From: an uncultured Clostridia bacterium
Lineage (GTDB): Bacteria; Bacillota; Clostridia; UMGS1810
Direction of reading: 5' to 3'
Length of the DNA stretch: 28,403 bases
NCBI GenBank assembly: GCA_934454585.1
Contig: CAKSFP010000032.1
Span: 1 to 28,403, forward strand
Part shown: piece by piece, positions 7,087-15,308 of the stretch
How the letters are laid out: each line of letters begins with the position of its first letter
Position numbering within the stretch: the first letter of the stretch is position 1
The notes under the pieces: model-generated
Database searches by the model: none
What the model was told of the DNA's origin: nothing
What the model saw: only the letters and a program-made list of their open reading frames with translations
Position numbers and translations under genes: made by a program

Positions 7087-8490
7087 ATGACCAATATAGA
7101 CATTGCAGACATTACACTGAGACAGGACGCGGCAGACGGCAGCGGTTTCAGTTTCAAAGAAAAGATAGACATTGCCAAACAGCTTGATAGGCTAAACATT
7201 AATGTGATAGAGACGGCGCCGATAACCAACGGCAAGACGGATATTCTCTATCTGCACACCATAGCGCCGATTGTGAAAAACAGCGTTATATCGTGCCCGG
7301 TATCGCTTACCGAAGAATCCGTTGAGACGACATATGACGCAATAAAGAATGCGTCAAAATCGAGACTTTGCATCCCCGTACCGGTGTCGGCGGTGCAGAT
7401 GGAGTATGTGTGTCACAAAAAGCCCGATAAGATGATTGAGCTTATTGAATCGCTCACTAAAAAGGCGGCGTCGCTCTGCAGTGATGTGGAGGTGTCAATG
7501 CTCGACGCCACCAGAGCAGAGGAAGATTTCCTCAGCCGTGCAATAGAAACGGCGATAAATTGTGGTGCATCCGTTATCACGGTTTGCGATTCCGCCGGAA
7601 CAATGCTCCCGGCAGAGTTTGAAGATTTTCTCACCAAACTGCGCAAGCGCGTGCCGCAACTTGACGGTGTGACTCTCTCTGTGGAGTGCTCCGATGAACT
7701 CGGCATGGGCACCGCATGTGCAGTGTCATGTATAGGTGCGGGAGTTGCGCAGATAAAGACCACCATGGTGTCCGATGTATGCCCATCTCTTATGTCTGTG
7801 GCAAAAACCTTCAAAGCAAAGGCAGATTCCCTTGGCATAAGGACGAGCATAAACATGACGCTTCTCGAGAACTCGGTGAAACAGATGAACCTCTCGGGTG
7901 ACGCAGCGTCGGTAACATTCGGTGATGACGCAACGGTGCCCGAGGAAGACTTCGCACTTTCATCGGCGGACGACATAAACACCGTGAGAGTTGTGACGGA
8001 AAAAATGGGTTACGAGCTCTCGGACGATGACATTAAGCGTGTGCATGACGAGATAGGATCTGTCGGCGGTAAAAAGAAGATTGGCGCGAAGGAGCTTGAC
8101 GCTATCATAGCCAGCGTGGCAATGCAGGTTGCGCCGACATATCGACTCAAAAGCTATGTGATGAACAACGGCAATATTATCACCCCCACGGCGCAGATAG
8201 AACTTGAAACCGGCGGAGAGACGAAACATGGTTTTTGCATAGGCGACGGACCTGTTGATGCGGCTTTCCTGGCGATAGAGCAGATAACCGGTCATCACTA
8301 CGAACTGGACGATTTCCAGATCCGCGCGGTGACGGAGGGCAGAGAGGCACTCGGCGAGAGCGTAGTGAAACTGCGCTCTGACGGAAAGCTTTTCTCCGGC
8401 AGGGGAATATCCACCGATATAGTCGGCGCGAGCATTAACGCATATATAAACGCTCTTAACAAGATTTGTTTTGAAGAGAGCGAAAACTGA
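7087..8490 (+). CDS. 2-isopropylmalate synthase-like protein with degenerate metal site and a LeuA regulatory domain
   Basis: The first 250 or so residues (of 467) follow the HMG-CoA lyase-like/DRE-TIM barrel pattern: ADITLR at 7-12, DATR at 140-143, VCDSAG at 166-171 and ELGMG at 204-208. A linker helix region follows. Residues about 352-460 match the LeuA allosteric (dimer) domain, including GDGPVDAAFLAI (387-398) and EGREALGES. In true LeuA enzymes the first motif reads LRDG and the metal-binding motif reads HCHND. Here they read LRQD and ECSDE, and the GIGERAGN segment is replaced. All the usual metal ligands are therefore missing, and I doubt it performs the acetyl-CoA condensation. ATG 7087 has the best spacing from GAAAGG (7072-7077). 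ATG 7081 and TTG 7078 are alternatives. It may be a leucine- or acyl-sensing pseudoenzyme or have a changed reaction. Confidence 0.75.
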   Translation: MTNIDIADITLRQDAADGSGFSFKEKIDIAKQLDRLNINVIETAPITNGKTDILYLHTIAPIVKNSVISCPVSLTEESVETTYDAIKNASKSRLCIPVPVSAVQMEYVCHKKPDKMIELIESLTKKAASLCSDVEVSMLDATRAEEDFLSRAIETAINCGASVITVCDSAGTMLPAEFEDFLTKLRKRVPQLDGVTLSVECSDELGMGTACAVSCIGAGVAQIKTTMVSDVCPSLMSVAKTFKAKADSLGIRTSINMTLLENSVKQMNLSGDAASVTFGDDATVPEEDFALSSADDINTVRVVTEKMGYELSDDDIKRVHDEIGSVGGKKKIGAKELDAIIASVAMQVAPTYRLKSYVMNNGNIITPTAQIELETGGETKHGFCIGDGPVDAAFLAIEQITGHHYELDDFQIRAVTEGREALGESVVKLRSDGKLFSGRGISTDIVGASINAYINALNKICFEESEN

Positions 8491-8511
8491 TAGAAACGGA
8501 GGCAAAATTGC

Positions 8512-10977
8512 ATGAAATTATCTTTTTCCACTAACAGATGGAACGGAATAAAGCTTGCCGAATTTTTCGAGATGGCAAGACAGTACAAGTTTAACGGAAT
8601 TGAGATACATGATGTTGAAGAAATCATTGATGAAAACATTCCATCGGTGTATCATAAACTTATGGAATACAATCTCGGCATTTCGTGTATAGATGTTGTC
8701 TCCGATGTGGCGGCTGACCCGGGCGCGGCACTGGAGGAGTTCAAAAAATGTGCCGAGGTGTGCGCGGCGCTCCGTGTGCCCTATGTCAGGGTCAAGGCAC
8801 TTTGCGGTGACGGCGAACGGGAGTTTATCGACAGCGTTCTGCCGCAGGCTCAGGAGAATGACATCGTTATACTGGTTGAGACAGTCGGTAAATATGCCGA
8901 CACATCGGCGCTCATAGAGTTGCTTAACAGCTATGCAAGCGACAGCCTTGCGGCGCTGTGGGATCTGCACTACCCTTACCGTGTGTGCGGCGAGTCGCCG
9001 GAGACCACAGTCAAAAACCTCGGTGCGTATATCAGACACATACACATAAAGGATTCCGAAAGCAGCGATACTCATAGTCTGGTGGGTGAGGGCACGCTGC
9101 CGATAGACGAGTTTATGGATGCACTCCGCTCCATAAACTACGACGGGTTCGTATCCATTGAGTGGGATCCGAACTGGTTTGAGGAGATAAGTGACCCGGA
9201 TATAATCTTTCCGCACTTCGTGAGCTTTATGTCAAGATACAACGATGTGTCGCGCAAAAAAACAACTTTTTATGAAAACAAAGCCGGCACGGGTAAGTTT
9301 GTGTGGAAAAAAGACACGCTTATAGATATGACATTCTCGCAAGTGCTCGACAAGATGGCGGAAGAATTCCCCGATCAGTATGCGTTCAAGTACACCACGC
9401 TTGATTATACCAGGACTTACTCGGAATTTCGGGATGATGTGGATGATTTTGCGCGCAGCCTAATAGCAATGGGAGTGAAAGCCGGAAGTCATGTTGCTGT
9501 TTGGGCGACAAATGTGCCGCAGTGGTACATTGCCTTTTGGGCTGCGGTGAAGATAGGAGCGGTGCTTGTCACCATGAATACGGCGTACAAGATTCACGAG
9601 GCGGAATATCTTCTTCGTCAGTCGGACACACACACCCTCATCACAATAGAGGGTTACCGCGATTCCAACTACAGCGAGATCATCGCCGAGCTTTGCCCGG
9701 AACTGGAGAACACTTCAGACGGTGCACAGCTCCATGCAAAGCGCCTGCCTTTCCTTCGAAATGTTGTGACGGTCGGCTACAAACAAAAGGGTGCCATGAC
9801 CTGGGATGCGGCACTTGCCAAGGGTAAATCCGTTCCGCTTGCTGAGGTAAAAAGACTTGCGGCAAAGGTAAATGTGAATGATGTGTGCAATATGCAGTAT
9901 ACTTCGGGCACAACCGGATTTCCCAAGGGAGTTATGCTCACACACTATAATGTAGTAAACAACGGCAAATGCATAGGAGACAGAATGGATCTGTCAACTG
10001 CCGACAGAATGATGATTCAGGTACCAATGTTTCACTGCTTCGGCATGGTGCTCGCCATGACGGCGACAATGACCCACGGCGGTACATTATATCCGTTGCC
10101 TTATTTCACTCCGAAGCCGGCACTTGCCTGTGTAAACCAAGAGAAGATAACCTGTTTCCACGGTGTGCCGACAATGTTCATAGCGATGCTGGAGCATCCA
10201 GATTTTGCAAAGACGGATTTTTCGTATATGCGCACAGGTATCATGGCAGGTTCGCCGTGTCCCATATCGGTTATGCAGCGGGTTGTTGACGAGATGAACA
10301 TGAAGGAGATAACCATAGTCTACGGACAGACCGAGGCGTCGCCTGGTTGCACTATGAGCAGCACCGACGATTCCATAGAGACTCGTGTTTCCACAGTCGG
10401 CAGAGCACTGCCGGAGATAGAGTGCAAGATAGTTGACCCCGAGACGGGTCTTGATTGCCCCGACAATGTGACGGGCGAGTTTGTGGCACGCGGCTACAAC
10501 ATAATGAAAGGCTACTACAAGATGCCAAAAGCCACTGCGGCAGCGATAGATGCCCAGGGTTGGCTGCACACAGGCGACCTTGCACTGCGCACGCCCGAGG
10601 GCAACTATAAGATAACCGGCAGACTCAAAGATATGATCATCCGCGGCGGCGAGAACATCTATCCCAAGGAGATAGAGGAGTTCATCTACACCCATGACAA
10701 GGTAAAGGATGTCCAGGTCATAGGTGTGCCGGACGAGCAGTACGGCGAGGAGATAATGGCTTGCATTATCCTCAAAGACGGCGAGTCCATGACGGCGGAC
10801 GAGATGAAACAATACATCCGCGACCACATGGCAAAGCATAAAGTTCCAAGGTATATAGATTTTGTCGACAGCTTCCCGATGAATGTTGCCGGCAAGATTC
10901 TAAAATATAAAATGCGTGAAGACGCAATAAAAAAGCTTAAAATCAAAAAGGTTGACGGCATAGTCACCGAAGATTAG
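8512..10977 (+). CDS. Fusion of xylose-isomerase-like TIM barrel and AMP-forming acyl-CoA synthetase
   Basis: This 821-residue protein has two parts. Residues 1 to about 245 form a sugar-isomerase/AP-endonuclease-2-type TIM barrel with the expected ligand positions kept: Glu123 (LVETVG), Asp151 and His153 (WDLHYP), His176/His178 (RHIHIKD) and Glu217 (SIEWDP). Residues about 263-821 are a complete acyl-adenylate-forming ligase: TSGTTGFPKG (464-473), YGQTE (604-608), WLHTGDL (684-690) and the C-terminal catalytic Lys795 in VAGK. The ligase half resembles fatty/medium-chain acyl-CoA synthetases. No stop or frameshift lies between the halves, and no internal ribosome site is evident, so the fusion is real in this sequence. 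GGAGG at 8498-8502 sets the start. What the barrel does for acyl-CoA formation is unknown. It could process the acid substrate or work on a separate sugar-like metabolite. Confidence 0.88.
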   Translation: MKLSFSTNRWNGIKLAEFFEMARQYKFNGIEIHDVEEIIDENIPSVYHKLMEYNLGISCIDVVSDVAADPGAALEEFKKCAEVCAALRVPYVRVKALCGDGEREFIDSVLPQAQENDIVILVETVGKYADTSALIELLNSYASDSLAALWDLHYPYRVCGESPETTVKNLGAYIRHIHIKDSESSDTHSLVGEGTLPIDEFMDALRSINYDGFVSIEWDPNWFEEISDPDIIFPHFVSFMSRYNDVSRKKTTFYENKAGTGKFVWKKDTLIDMTFSQVLDKMAEEFPDQYAFKYTTLDYTRTYSEFRDDVDDFARSLIAMGVKAGSHVAVWATNVPQWYIAFWAAVKIGAVLVTMNTAYKIHEAEYLLRQSDTHTLITIEGYRDSNYSEIIAELCPELENTSDGAQLHAKRLPFLRNVVTVGYKQKGAMTWDAALAKGKSVPLAEVKRLAAKVNVNDVCNMQYTSGTTGFPKGVMLTHYNVVNNGKCIGDRMDLSTADRMMIQVPMFHCFGMVLAMTATMTHGGTLYPLPYFTPKPALACVNQEKITCFHGVPTMFIAMLEHPDFAKTDFSYMRTGIMAGSPCPISVMQRVVDEMNMKEITIVYGQTEASPGCTMSSTDDSIETRVSTVGRALPEIECKIVDPETGLDCPDNVTGEFVARGYNIMKGYYKMPKATAAAIDAQGWLHTGDLALRTPEGNYKITGRLKDMIIRGGENIYPKEIEEFIYTHDKVKDVQVIGVPDEQYGEEIMACIILKDGESMTADEMKQYIRDHMAKHKVPRYIDFVDSFPMNVAGKILKYKMREDAIKKLKIKKVDGIVTED

Positions 10978-10989
10978 GAGGAAAATATC

Positions 10990-12048
10990 ATGGAGATCAC
11001 AATCACAAAAACCACAAATCCGAAACCGATTCCCACAGAGGTCAAAGGTTTCGGTCAGCAGTTCACCGACCATATGTTCGTTATGGATTTTGACAAAGGC
11101 ATCGGCTGGCACGACGCAAGAATTGTGCCGTTCGGCAACATTACACTTCACCCGGCGGCCACTGTTTTTCACTACGGCGCAGAGGTTTTCGAGGGACTCA
11201 AGGCATACCGCAGAGCTGACGGAAAGGTGCAGCTTTTCCGCCCCTATGAGAACGCAAAGAGAATCAACAGCTCCGCCGAGAGAATAAGACTCCCGCAGAT
11301 AGATGAAAACTTCTTTGTAAAAGCAATCGAGACTTTGGTCAAGCTTGACGAAGCGTGGGTTCCCAAGAACTTCGGCGAGTCGCTCTACATCAGACCGTTT
11401 CTTTTCGGTGCGGACGAGACACTGGGAGTTCACTCCATAAAGAAAGCCTGCTTTATGATCATCCTCTCCCCGAGCGGCAGCTACTATGCCGAGGGCATCA
11501 ACCCGGTTAAGATTATGATAGAAAAAGACGATGTCCGCGCAGTTGTGGGCGGCACGGGATATGCAAAATGCGGCGGCAATTATGCGGCGGCAAACAGAGC
11601 CGGCGAGAATGCCGAGGAAAAAGGTTATACACAGGTGCTTTGGCTCGATGGCGTTCACAGAAAGTACATCGAGGAAGTCGGTGCAATGAATGTTATGTTC
11701 AAGATTAACGGTGAGGTTGTCACACCTATGCTCACAGGATCCATTCTTCCGGGAATTACTCGCAAATCCTGCATAGAAGTGCTCAAGTCCAAAGGTTACA
11801 AGGTGTCCGAGAGACTCGTCAGCGTTGATGAACTGGTAGAGGCTATGGAAAACGGCACTCTGGAAGAGGCATGGGGCTGTGGCACAGCGGCTGTTGTGTC
11901 GCCTATCGGTCAGCTGTACTACAACGGCAAGGAATATGTCATCAATGACAACAAAATCGGCGCCGTTACGCAGGAACTGTTTGACCTGCTTACGGGCATC
12001 CAATGGGGCAAGGTTAATGACGAGTACGGATGGACTGTTGAGTTATGA
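10990..12048 (+). CDS. ilvE: Branched-chain-amino-acid aminotransferase
   Basis: The protein exchanges the amino group between leucine, isoleucine or valine and 2-oxoglutarate, using PLP. The 352-residue length and sequence fit the fold-type IV, eukaryote-like (BCAT class II) group: FHYGAEVFEGLKAYR (60-74), the PLP lysine Lys193 in GYAKCGGNYA, EEVGAMNVMF, and GSILPGITR. AGGAGG lies directly in the 12-base gap after the fusion gene, so the two are cotranscribed. The stop overlaps the next start (ATGA). Followed by the 2-oxoacid:ferredoxin oxidoreductase genes, it supplies or removes branched 2-oxoacids. Confidence 0.95.
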   Translation: MEITITKTTNPKPIPTEVKGFGQQFTDHMFVMDFDKGIGWHDARIVPFGNITLHPAATVFHYGAEVFEGLKAYRRADGKVQLFRPYENAKRINSSAERIRLPQIDENFFVKAIETLVKLDEAWVPKNFGESLYIRPFLFGADETLGVHSIKKACFMIILSPSGSYYAEGINPVKIMIEKDDVRAVVGGTGYAKCGGNYAAANRAGENAEEKGYTQVLWLDGVHRKYIEEVGAMNVMFKINGEVVTPMLTGSILPGITRKSCIEVLKSKGYKVSERLVSVDELVEAMENGTLEEAWGCGTAAVVSPIGQLYYNGKEYVINDNKIGAVTQELFDLLTGIQWGKVNDEYGWTVEL

Positions 12049-12731
12049 GAAAAAGAGTTACCGTAATTGCCGGACATTACGGCAGCGGCAAGACAAATAT
12101 TGCCGTCAACTATGCGCTTGCCCTCGCAGCCGAGGGCAAGGCGGTATCTGTTGCGGATCTGGATATAGTCAATCCTTATTTCCGCAGCAAGGATTCCGCA
12201 CGAGTTTTGAGTGAAAAGGGGATAAAACTCATATCTTCACCGTATGCAAATTCCAATGTGGACACCCCGGCTCTGCCGGCAGATGCATACTCAATAACGG
12301 ACGATAAATCCAGATTCGCTGTTGTGGATGTGGGCGGAGATGACCGCGGTGCGCTGGCGCTCGGCAGATATGCCCCGGCTATAGTTGAGGAGAACGACTA
12401 CGAGATGTTGCTTGTGATAAACAAGTTCCGTCCGCTTACGAGAGACGCCGCATCCGTAATGGAGATAAAGGCGGAGATCGAGCAGTCATGCGGCATTGCC
12501 TTCACAGGAATTGTGAACAACTCAAATCTTGGTGCGGAGACGACGGCGGCCGATGTGCTCGGCTCCGTTGAATATGCCGAAAAGGTGGCTGCGGCGGCAA
12601 ATATCCCGATAAGGCTGACAACCATTGATGAAAAAATATTTTATGAACTTGACGGAAAAATAGAAAATTTAATGCCGCTTTGTCTGTATGTGCAGCAAAG
12701 CTGGCAGAAACAGGAGGATAACAATGGCTAA
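12045..12731 (+). CDS. MinD/ParA-like P-loop ATPase of unknown role
   Basis: The 228-residue protein opens with a Walker A motif, GHYGSGKTN (10-18, Lys16), then DLDIVNPYFRS, and has VVDVGGDDRGA as the Walker B region. This is a CobQ/MinD/ParA-type (SIMIBI) ATPase fold. It overlaps ilvE by four bases and the ferredoxin-like gene by eight, so translation is probably coupled to both. MinD-like ATPases can act in iron-sulfur cluster loading, nucleotide-binding regulation or localisation. A role in maturing the neighbouring iron-sulfur oxidoreductase is my inference. It lacks the cysteines of Mrp/NBP35 scaffolds. Confidence 0.8.
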   Translation: MRKRVTVIAGHYGSGKTNIAVNYALALAAEGKAVSVADLDIVNPYFRSKDSARVLSEKGIKLISSPYANSNVDTPALPADAYSITDDKSRFAVVDVGGDDRGALALGRYAPAIVEENDYEMLLVINKFRPLTRDAASVMEIKAEIEQSCGIAFTGIVNNSNLGAETTAADVLGSVEYAEKVAAAANIPIRLTTIDEKIFYELDGKIENLMPLCLYVQQSWQKQEDNNG

Positions 12732-12927
12732 AGTAACATTTGACGAAAACACCTGCAAGGGTTGCGGACTGTGCGTGGGCGCTTGTCCCAAGGGTATTGT
12801 AAAACTCAAGGACGAGCTCAACGCAAAAGGTTACCATCCTGCAGGCGTGACAGAAACAGACAAGTGCATAGGATGCGCATTTTGCGCAACGATTTGCCCC
12901 GACTGCGTAATCACTGTAGAAAGATAA
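12724..12927 (+). CDS. vorD: 2-oxoacid:ferredoxin oxidoreductase delta subunit (2x[4Fe-4S] ferredoxin-like)
   Basis: The 67-residue protein has two complete cluster motifs, CKGCGLCVGACPKG and CIGCAFCATICPD, typical of the small electron-transfer subunit of four-subunit pyruvate/2-oxoisovalerate/2-oxoglutarate oxidoreductases. It passes electrons from the catalytic beta subunit to soluble ferredoxin. ATG 12724 is chosen because CAGGAGGA (12711-12718) stands in front. A longer in-frame ATG at 12688 lies within the ATPase gene and has no such site. The alpha subunit follows after 16 bases. Confidence 0.9.
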   Translation: MAKVTFDENTCKGCGLCVGACPKGIVKLKDELNAKGYHPAGVTETDKCIGCAFCATICPDCVITVER

Positions 12928-12943
12928 AGGAGGTATACATAAA

Positions 12944-14014
12944 ATGTCAGAAAAAGTATTAATGAAAGGCAACGAGGCTATGGCCGAGGCTGCCATAATG
13001 GCAGGCTGCCACCATTACTTCGGTTACCCCATAACACCTCAGACGGAGGTGGCGGCATACATGGCAAAGAGGATGCCGAAGATTGACGGCGGAGTTTTTC
13101 TCCAGGCAGAATCGGAAATAGCCGCGATCAACATGGTAATTGGCGTTGCGTCCACGGGCAAAAGGGTCATGACATCATCGTCCAGTCCCGGAATATCGCT
13201 CAAGAGTGAAGGACTTTCATACCTTGCCGGATGTGATCTCCCGGCACTGGTTATCAATGTTCAGCGCGGCGGCCCGGGACTGGGAGGCATACAGCCGTCA
13301 CAGTCCGATTATTTCCATGCAACGCGCGGCGCGGGTCACGGAGACTTCCATATGATAGTGCTCGCCCCCGATTCCGTTCAGGAGATGGTCAGCCTCACTT
13401 TTAAGGGATTCGATCTCGGTGACAAATACAGAATGACGACAATGATTCTTGCAGACGGCACAATGGGTCAGATGATGGAGCCTGTCTCGCTTGATATGGG
13501 AGAAGTGAAGAAGTACGACAAGCCTTGGGCACTGACGGGCACACATGGTGAAAGAAAGCCAAATATAGTAAACTCGCTGTTTCTAAAGCCGGATGAGCTT
13601 GAAGTATACAATTTTGAAAGATACAAAAAGTATGCCCTTGTGGAGGAAAACGAGGTCATGTATGAGGAATACATGATGGACGATGCGGAGATTTGTATAG
13701 TCGCATTTGGTGTGGCTGCGAGGGTATCACAGAATGCCATTGATGAGGCGAGAAAACAGGGTATAAAGGTTGGCATGATCAGACCCATCACTCTGTGGCC
13801 TTTCCCGAAGAAAGTTCTCAATGCCGCTGCGGACAGGGTGAAAGCGTTTGTGTCAGTAGAGCTTAACATGGGACAAATGATAGAGGATATAGAGCTTGCC
13901 ACAAGGTGCAAGAAACCCGTTCTTCTGTGCAATAGGGTCGGCGGAATGATCCCCACCACGGAAAATGTTCTCGACAAAATTCATGAGGCAAATAAAATCG
14001 GAGGTGCAAACTAA
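12944..14014 (+). CDS. vorB: 2-oxoacid:ferredoxin oxidoreductase alpha subunit, probably 3-methyl-2-oxobutanoate type
   Basis: The 356-residue subunit carries the PFOR domain I pattern YPITPQTE (28-35), FLQAESEIAAINMVIGVA and SSPGISLKSEG (80-90), then domain II. With the beta and gamma subunits it oxidatively decarboxylates a 2-oxoacid with CoA to acyl-CoA, CO2 and reduced ferredoxin, and the reaction is reversible. Pyruvate, 2-oxoglutarate and 2-oxoisovalerate enzymes share this layout. I favour branched 2-oxoacids because ilvE is two genes upstream. The SD AAAGGAGGT (12926-12934) is near perfect. The TAA overlaps the beta subunit ATG by one base. Confidence 0.9.
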   Translation: MSEKVLMKGNEAMAEAAIMAGCHHYFGYPITPQTEVAAYMAKRMPKIDGGVFLQAESEIAAINMVIGVASTGKRVMTSSSSPGISLKSEGLSYLAGCDLPALVINVQRGGPGLGGIQPSQSDYFHATRGAGHGDFHMIVLAPDSVQEMVSLTFKGFDLGDKYRMTTMILADGTMGQMMEPVSLDMGEVKKYDKPWALTGTHGERKPNIVNSLFLKPDELEVYNFERYKKYALVEENEVMYEEYMMDDAEICIVAFGVAARVSQNAIDEARKQGIKVGMIRPITLWPFPKKVLNAAADRVKAFVSVELNMGQMIEDIELATRCKKPVLLCNRVGGMIPTTENVLDKIHEANKIGGAN

Positions 14015-14760
14015 TGGTAGTATTTGAAAAAACAAAAGCGTTGACGGATGCACCGCTGCACTATTGTCCCGGATGCACCCACGGCATAATCCACCGTCTC
14101 GTTGCGGAGTGCCTGGATGAGTTGGGTGTCACCGACAGGACAATCGGTGTCGCATCGGTAGGTTGCAGCGTGTTTGCTTACAATTATTTTAACTGCGATA
14201 TGGTCCAGGCGGCTCACGGCAGAGCACCGGCGGTTGCGACGGGCGTTAAGCGTTCGGACGGCAACAACATAGTGTTCACCTATCAGGGTGACGGCGACCT
14301 CGCCGCAATTGGTACGGCAGAGACTGTTCACTCCGCTGCAAGGGGAGAGAACATTACGGTTATCTTTGTGAATAATGCCATCTACGGCATGACCGGCGGT
14401 CAGATGGCACCGACCACACTGCCGAACCAGGTTACACAGACTTCGCCATACGGCAGAGATGTATCCAAAGTCGGCTACCCGGTAAAGATTTGCGAGATGC
14501 TCTCAAATGTAGACGGTGCAACATATCTTGAAAGAGTTGCCGTAAACAATGTCAAGAACATCAAGGCGGCAAAGGCGGCTATCAAAAAGGCGTTCCAAAA
14601 TCAGATTGACGGCAAAGGATTCTCGCTTGTCGAGGTGCTTTCCACTTGCCCTACAAACTGGGGTCTCACACCGCAGAACGCACTCAAGTGGCTTGAAGAT
14701 AACATGATTCCTTATTATCCGCTCGGTGTTTATAAGGATAAATACAAGGAGGAGAAATAA
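14014..14760 (+). CDS. vorA: 2-oxoacid:ferredoxin oxidoreductase beta subunit (thiamine-pyrophosphate binding)
   Basis: The 248-residue protein holds the TPP-binding segment QGDGD (91-95) with VNNAIYGMTGGQ about 25 residues later. It also has the cysteine motif HYCPGCTHG (Cys18, Cys21) that, with Cys51 and another cysteine, binds the proximal [4Fe-4S] cluster in this family. It is the catalytic half that binds the 2-oxoacid-derived hydroxyalkyl-TPP. The start overlaps the alpha subunit stop (TAATG), which suggests translational coupling and equal expression. Confidence 0.92.
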   Translation: MVVFEKTKALTDAPLHYCPGCTHGIIHRLVAECLDELGVTDRTIGVASVGCSVFAYNYFNCDMVQAAHGRAPAVATGVKRSDGNNIVFTYQGDGDLAAIGTAETVHSAARGENITVIFVNNAIYGMTGGQMAPTTLPNQVTQTSPYGRDVSKVGYPVKICEMLSNVDGATYLERVAVNNVKNIKAAKAAIKKAFQNQIDGKGFSLVEVLSTCPTNWGLTPQNALKWLEDNMIPYYPLGVYKDKYKEEK

Positions 14761-14761
14761 G

Positions 14762-15298
14762 ATGAACAAGCAGATTTTAATTGCAGGTTTCGGTGGACAG
14801 GGCATCCTCTTTTCGGGCAAATTTCTTGCATACGAAGGACTCATCGAGGACAGGGAAGTCAGCTGGCTGCCGTCATACGGCCCCGAGATGAGGGGCGGCA
14901 CGGCGAACTGCAGCATCATTTTCAGCGACAAGAAAATCGGATCGCCCATTGTCACCAACCCCGACATCCTCATTGCCATGAACGCTCCTTCGCTTGATAA
15001 ATATGAGCAGAGCACCAACAAAGGCGGCTGCATCCTTGTGGACAGCTCGCTTGTAGAACGAAAGGTGGCGCGCACCGATCTTGATGTGGGTTACATCCCG
15101 GCGACAAAGCTTGCGTCGGACAACGAGCTCACAGGTCTTGCCAACATGATAATGATTGGCTACATGATAAAAAAGACCGGAATCATTCCTTACGAGAATG
15201 TGGGCGCAGCAATGAAAAAGGTTGTTTCCGCAAAGAAGCAGTCACTGTATGATCTAAATATGAAAGCCGTGGAACTCGGCTATAATTACGAAAATTAG
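14762..15298 (+). CDS. vorC: 2-oxoacid:ferredoxin oxidoreductase gamma subunit
   Basis: The 178-residue protein opens with AGFGGQGILFSGK and continues with SWLPSYGPEMRGG, the hallmark of the POR gamma domain (CoA-binding/structural domain III). It completes a delta-alpha-beta-gamma set in one operon. ATG 14762 is selected over an in-frame start at 14726 because AAGGAGGAGA precedes it and the conserved N-terminus begins right there. The stop is 10 bases before the regulator gene, whose RBS (AGGAGG) fills the gap. Confidence 0.92.
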   Translation: MNKQILIAGFGGQGILFSGKFLAYEGLIEDREVSWLPSYGPEMRGGTANCSIIFSDKKIGSPIVTNPDILIAMNAPSLDKYEQSTNKGGCILVDSSLVERKVARTDLDVGYIPATKLASDNELTGLANMIMIGYMIKKTGIIPYENVGAAMKKVVSAKKQSLYDLNMKAVELGYNYEN

Positions 15299-15308
15299 GA
15301 GGAAAACC

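Noticed and set aside
8518..9216. 232-codon minus-strand open frame opposite the TIM-barrel domain
   Set aside because: Antisense shadow; the + strand frame contains the ordered metal-site motifs.
10087..10839. 250-codon minus-strand open frame opposite the fusion gene
   Set aside because: It lies inside the conserved acyl-CoA ligase domain and its translation has no family resemblance.
10900..12003. 367-codon minus-strand open frame opposite ilvE
   Set aside because: It is fully antisense to a clear aminotransferase, has no recognisable motif and no Shine-Dalgarno site. It is a shadow of the codon bias of ilvE.
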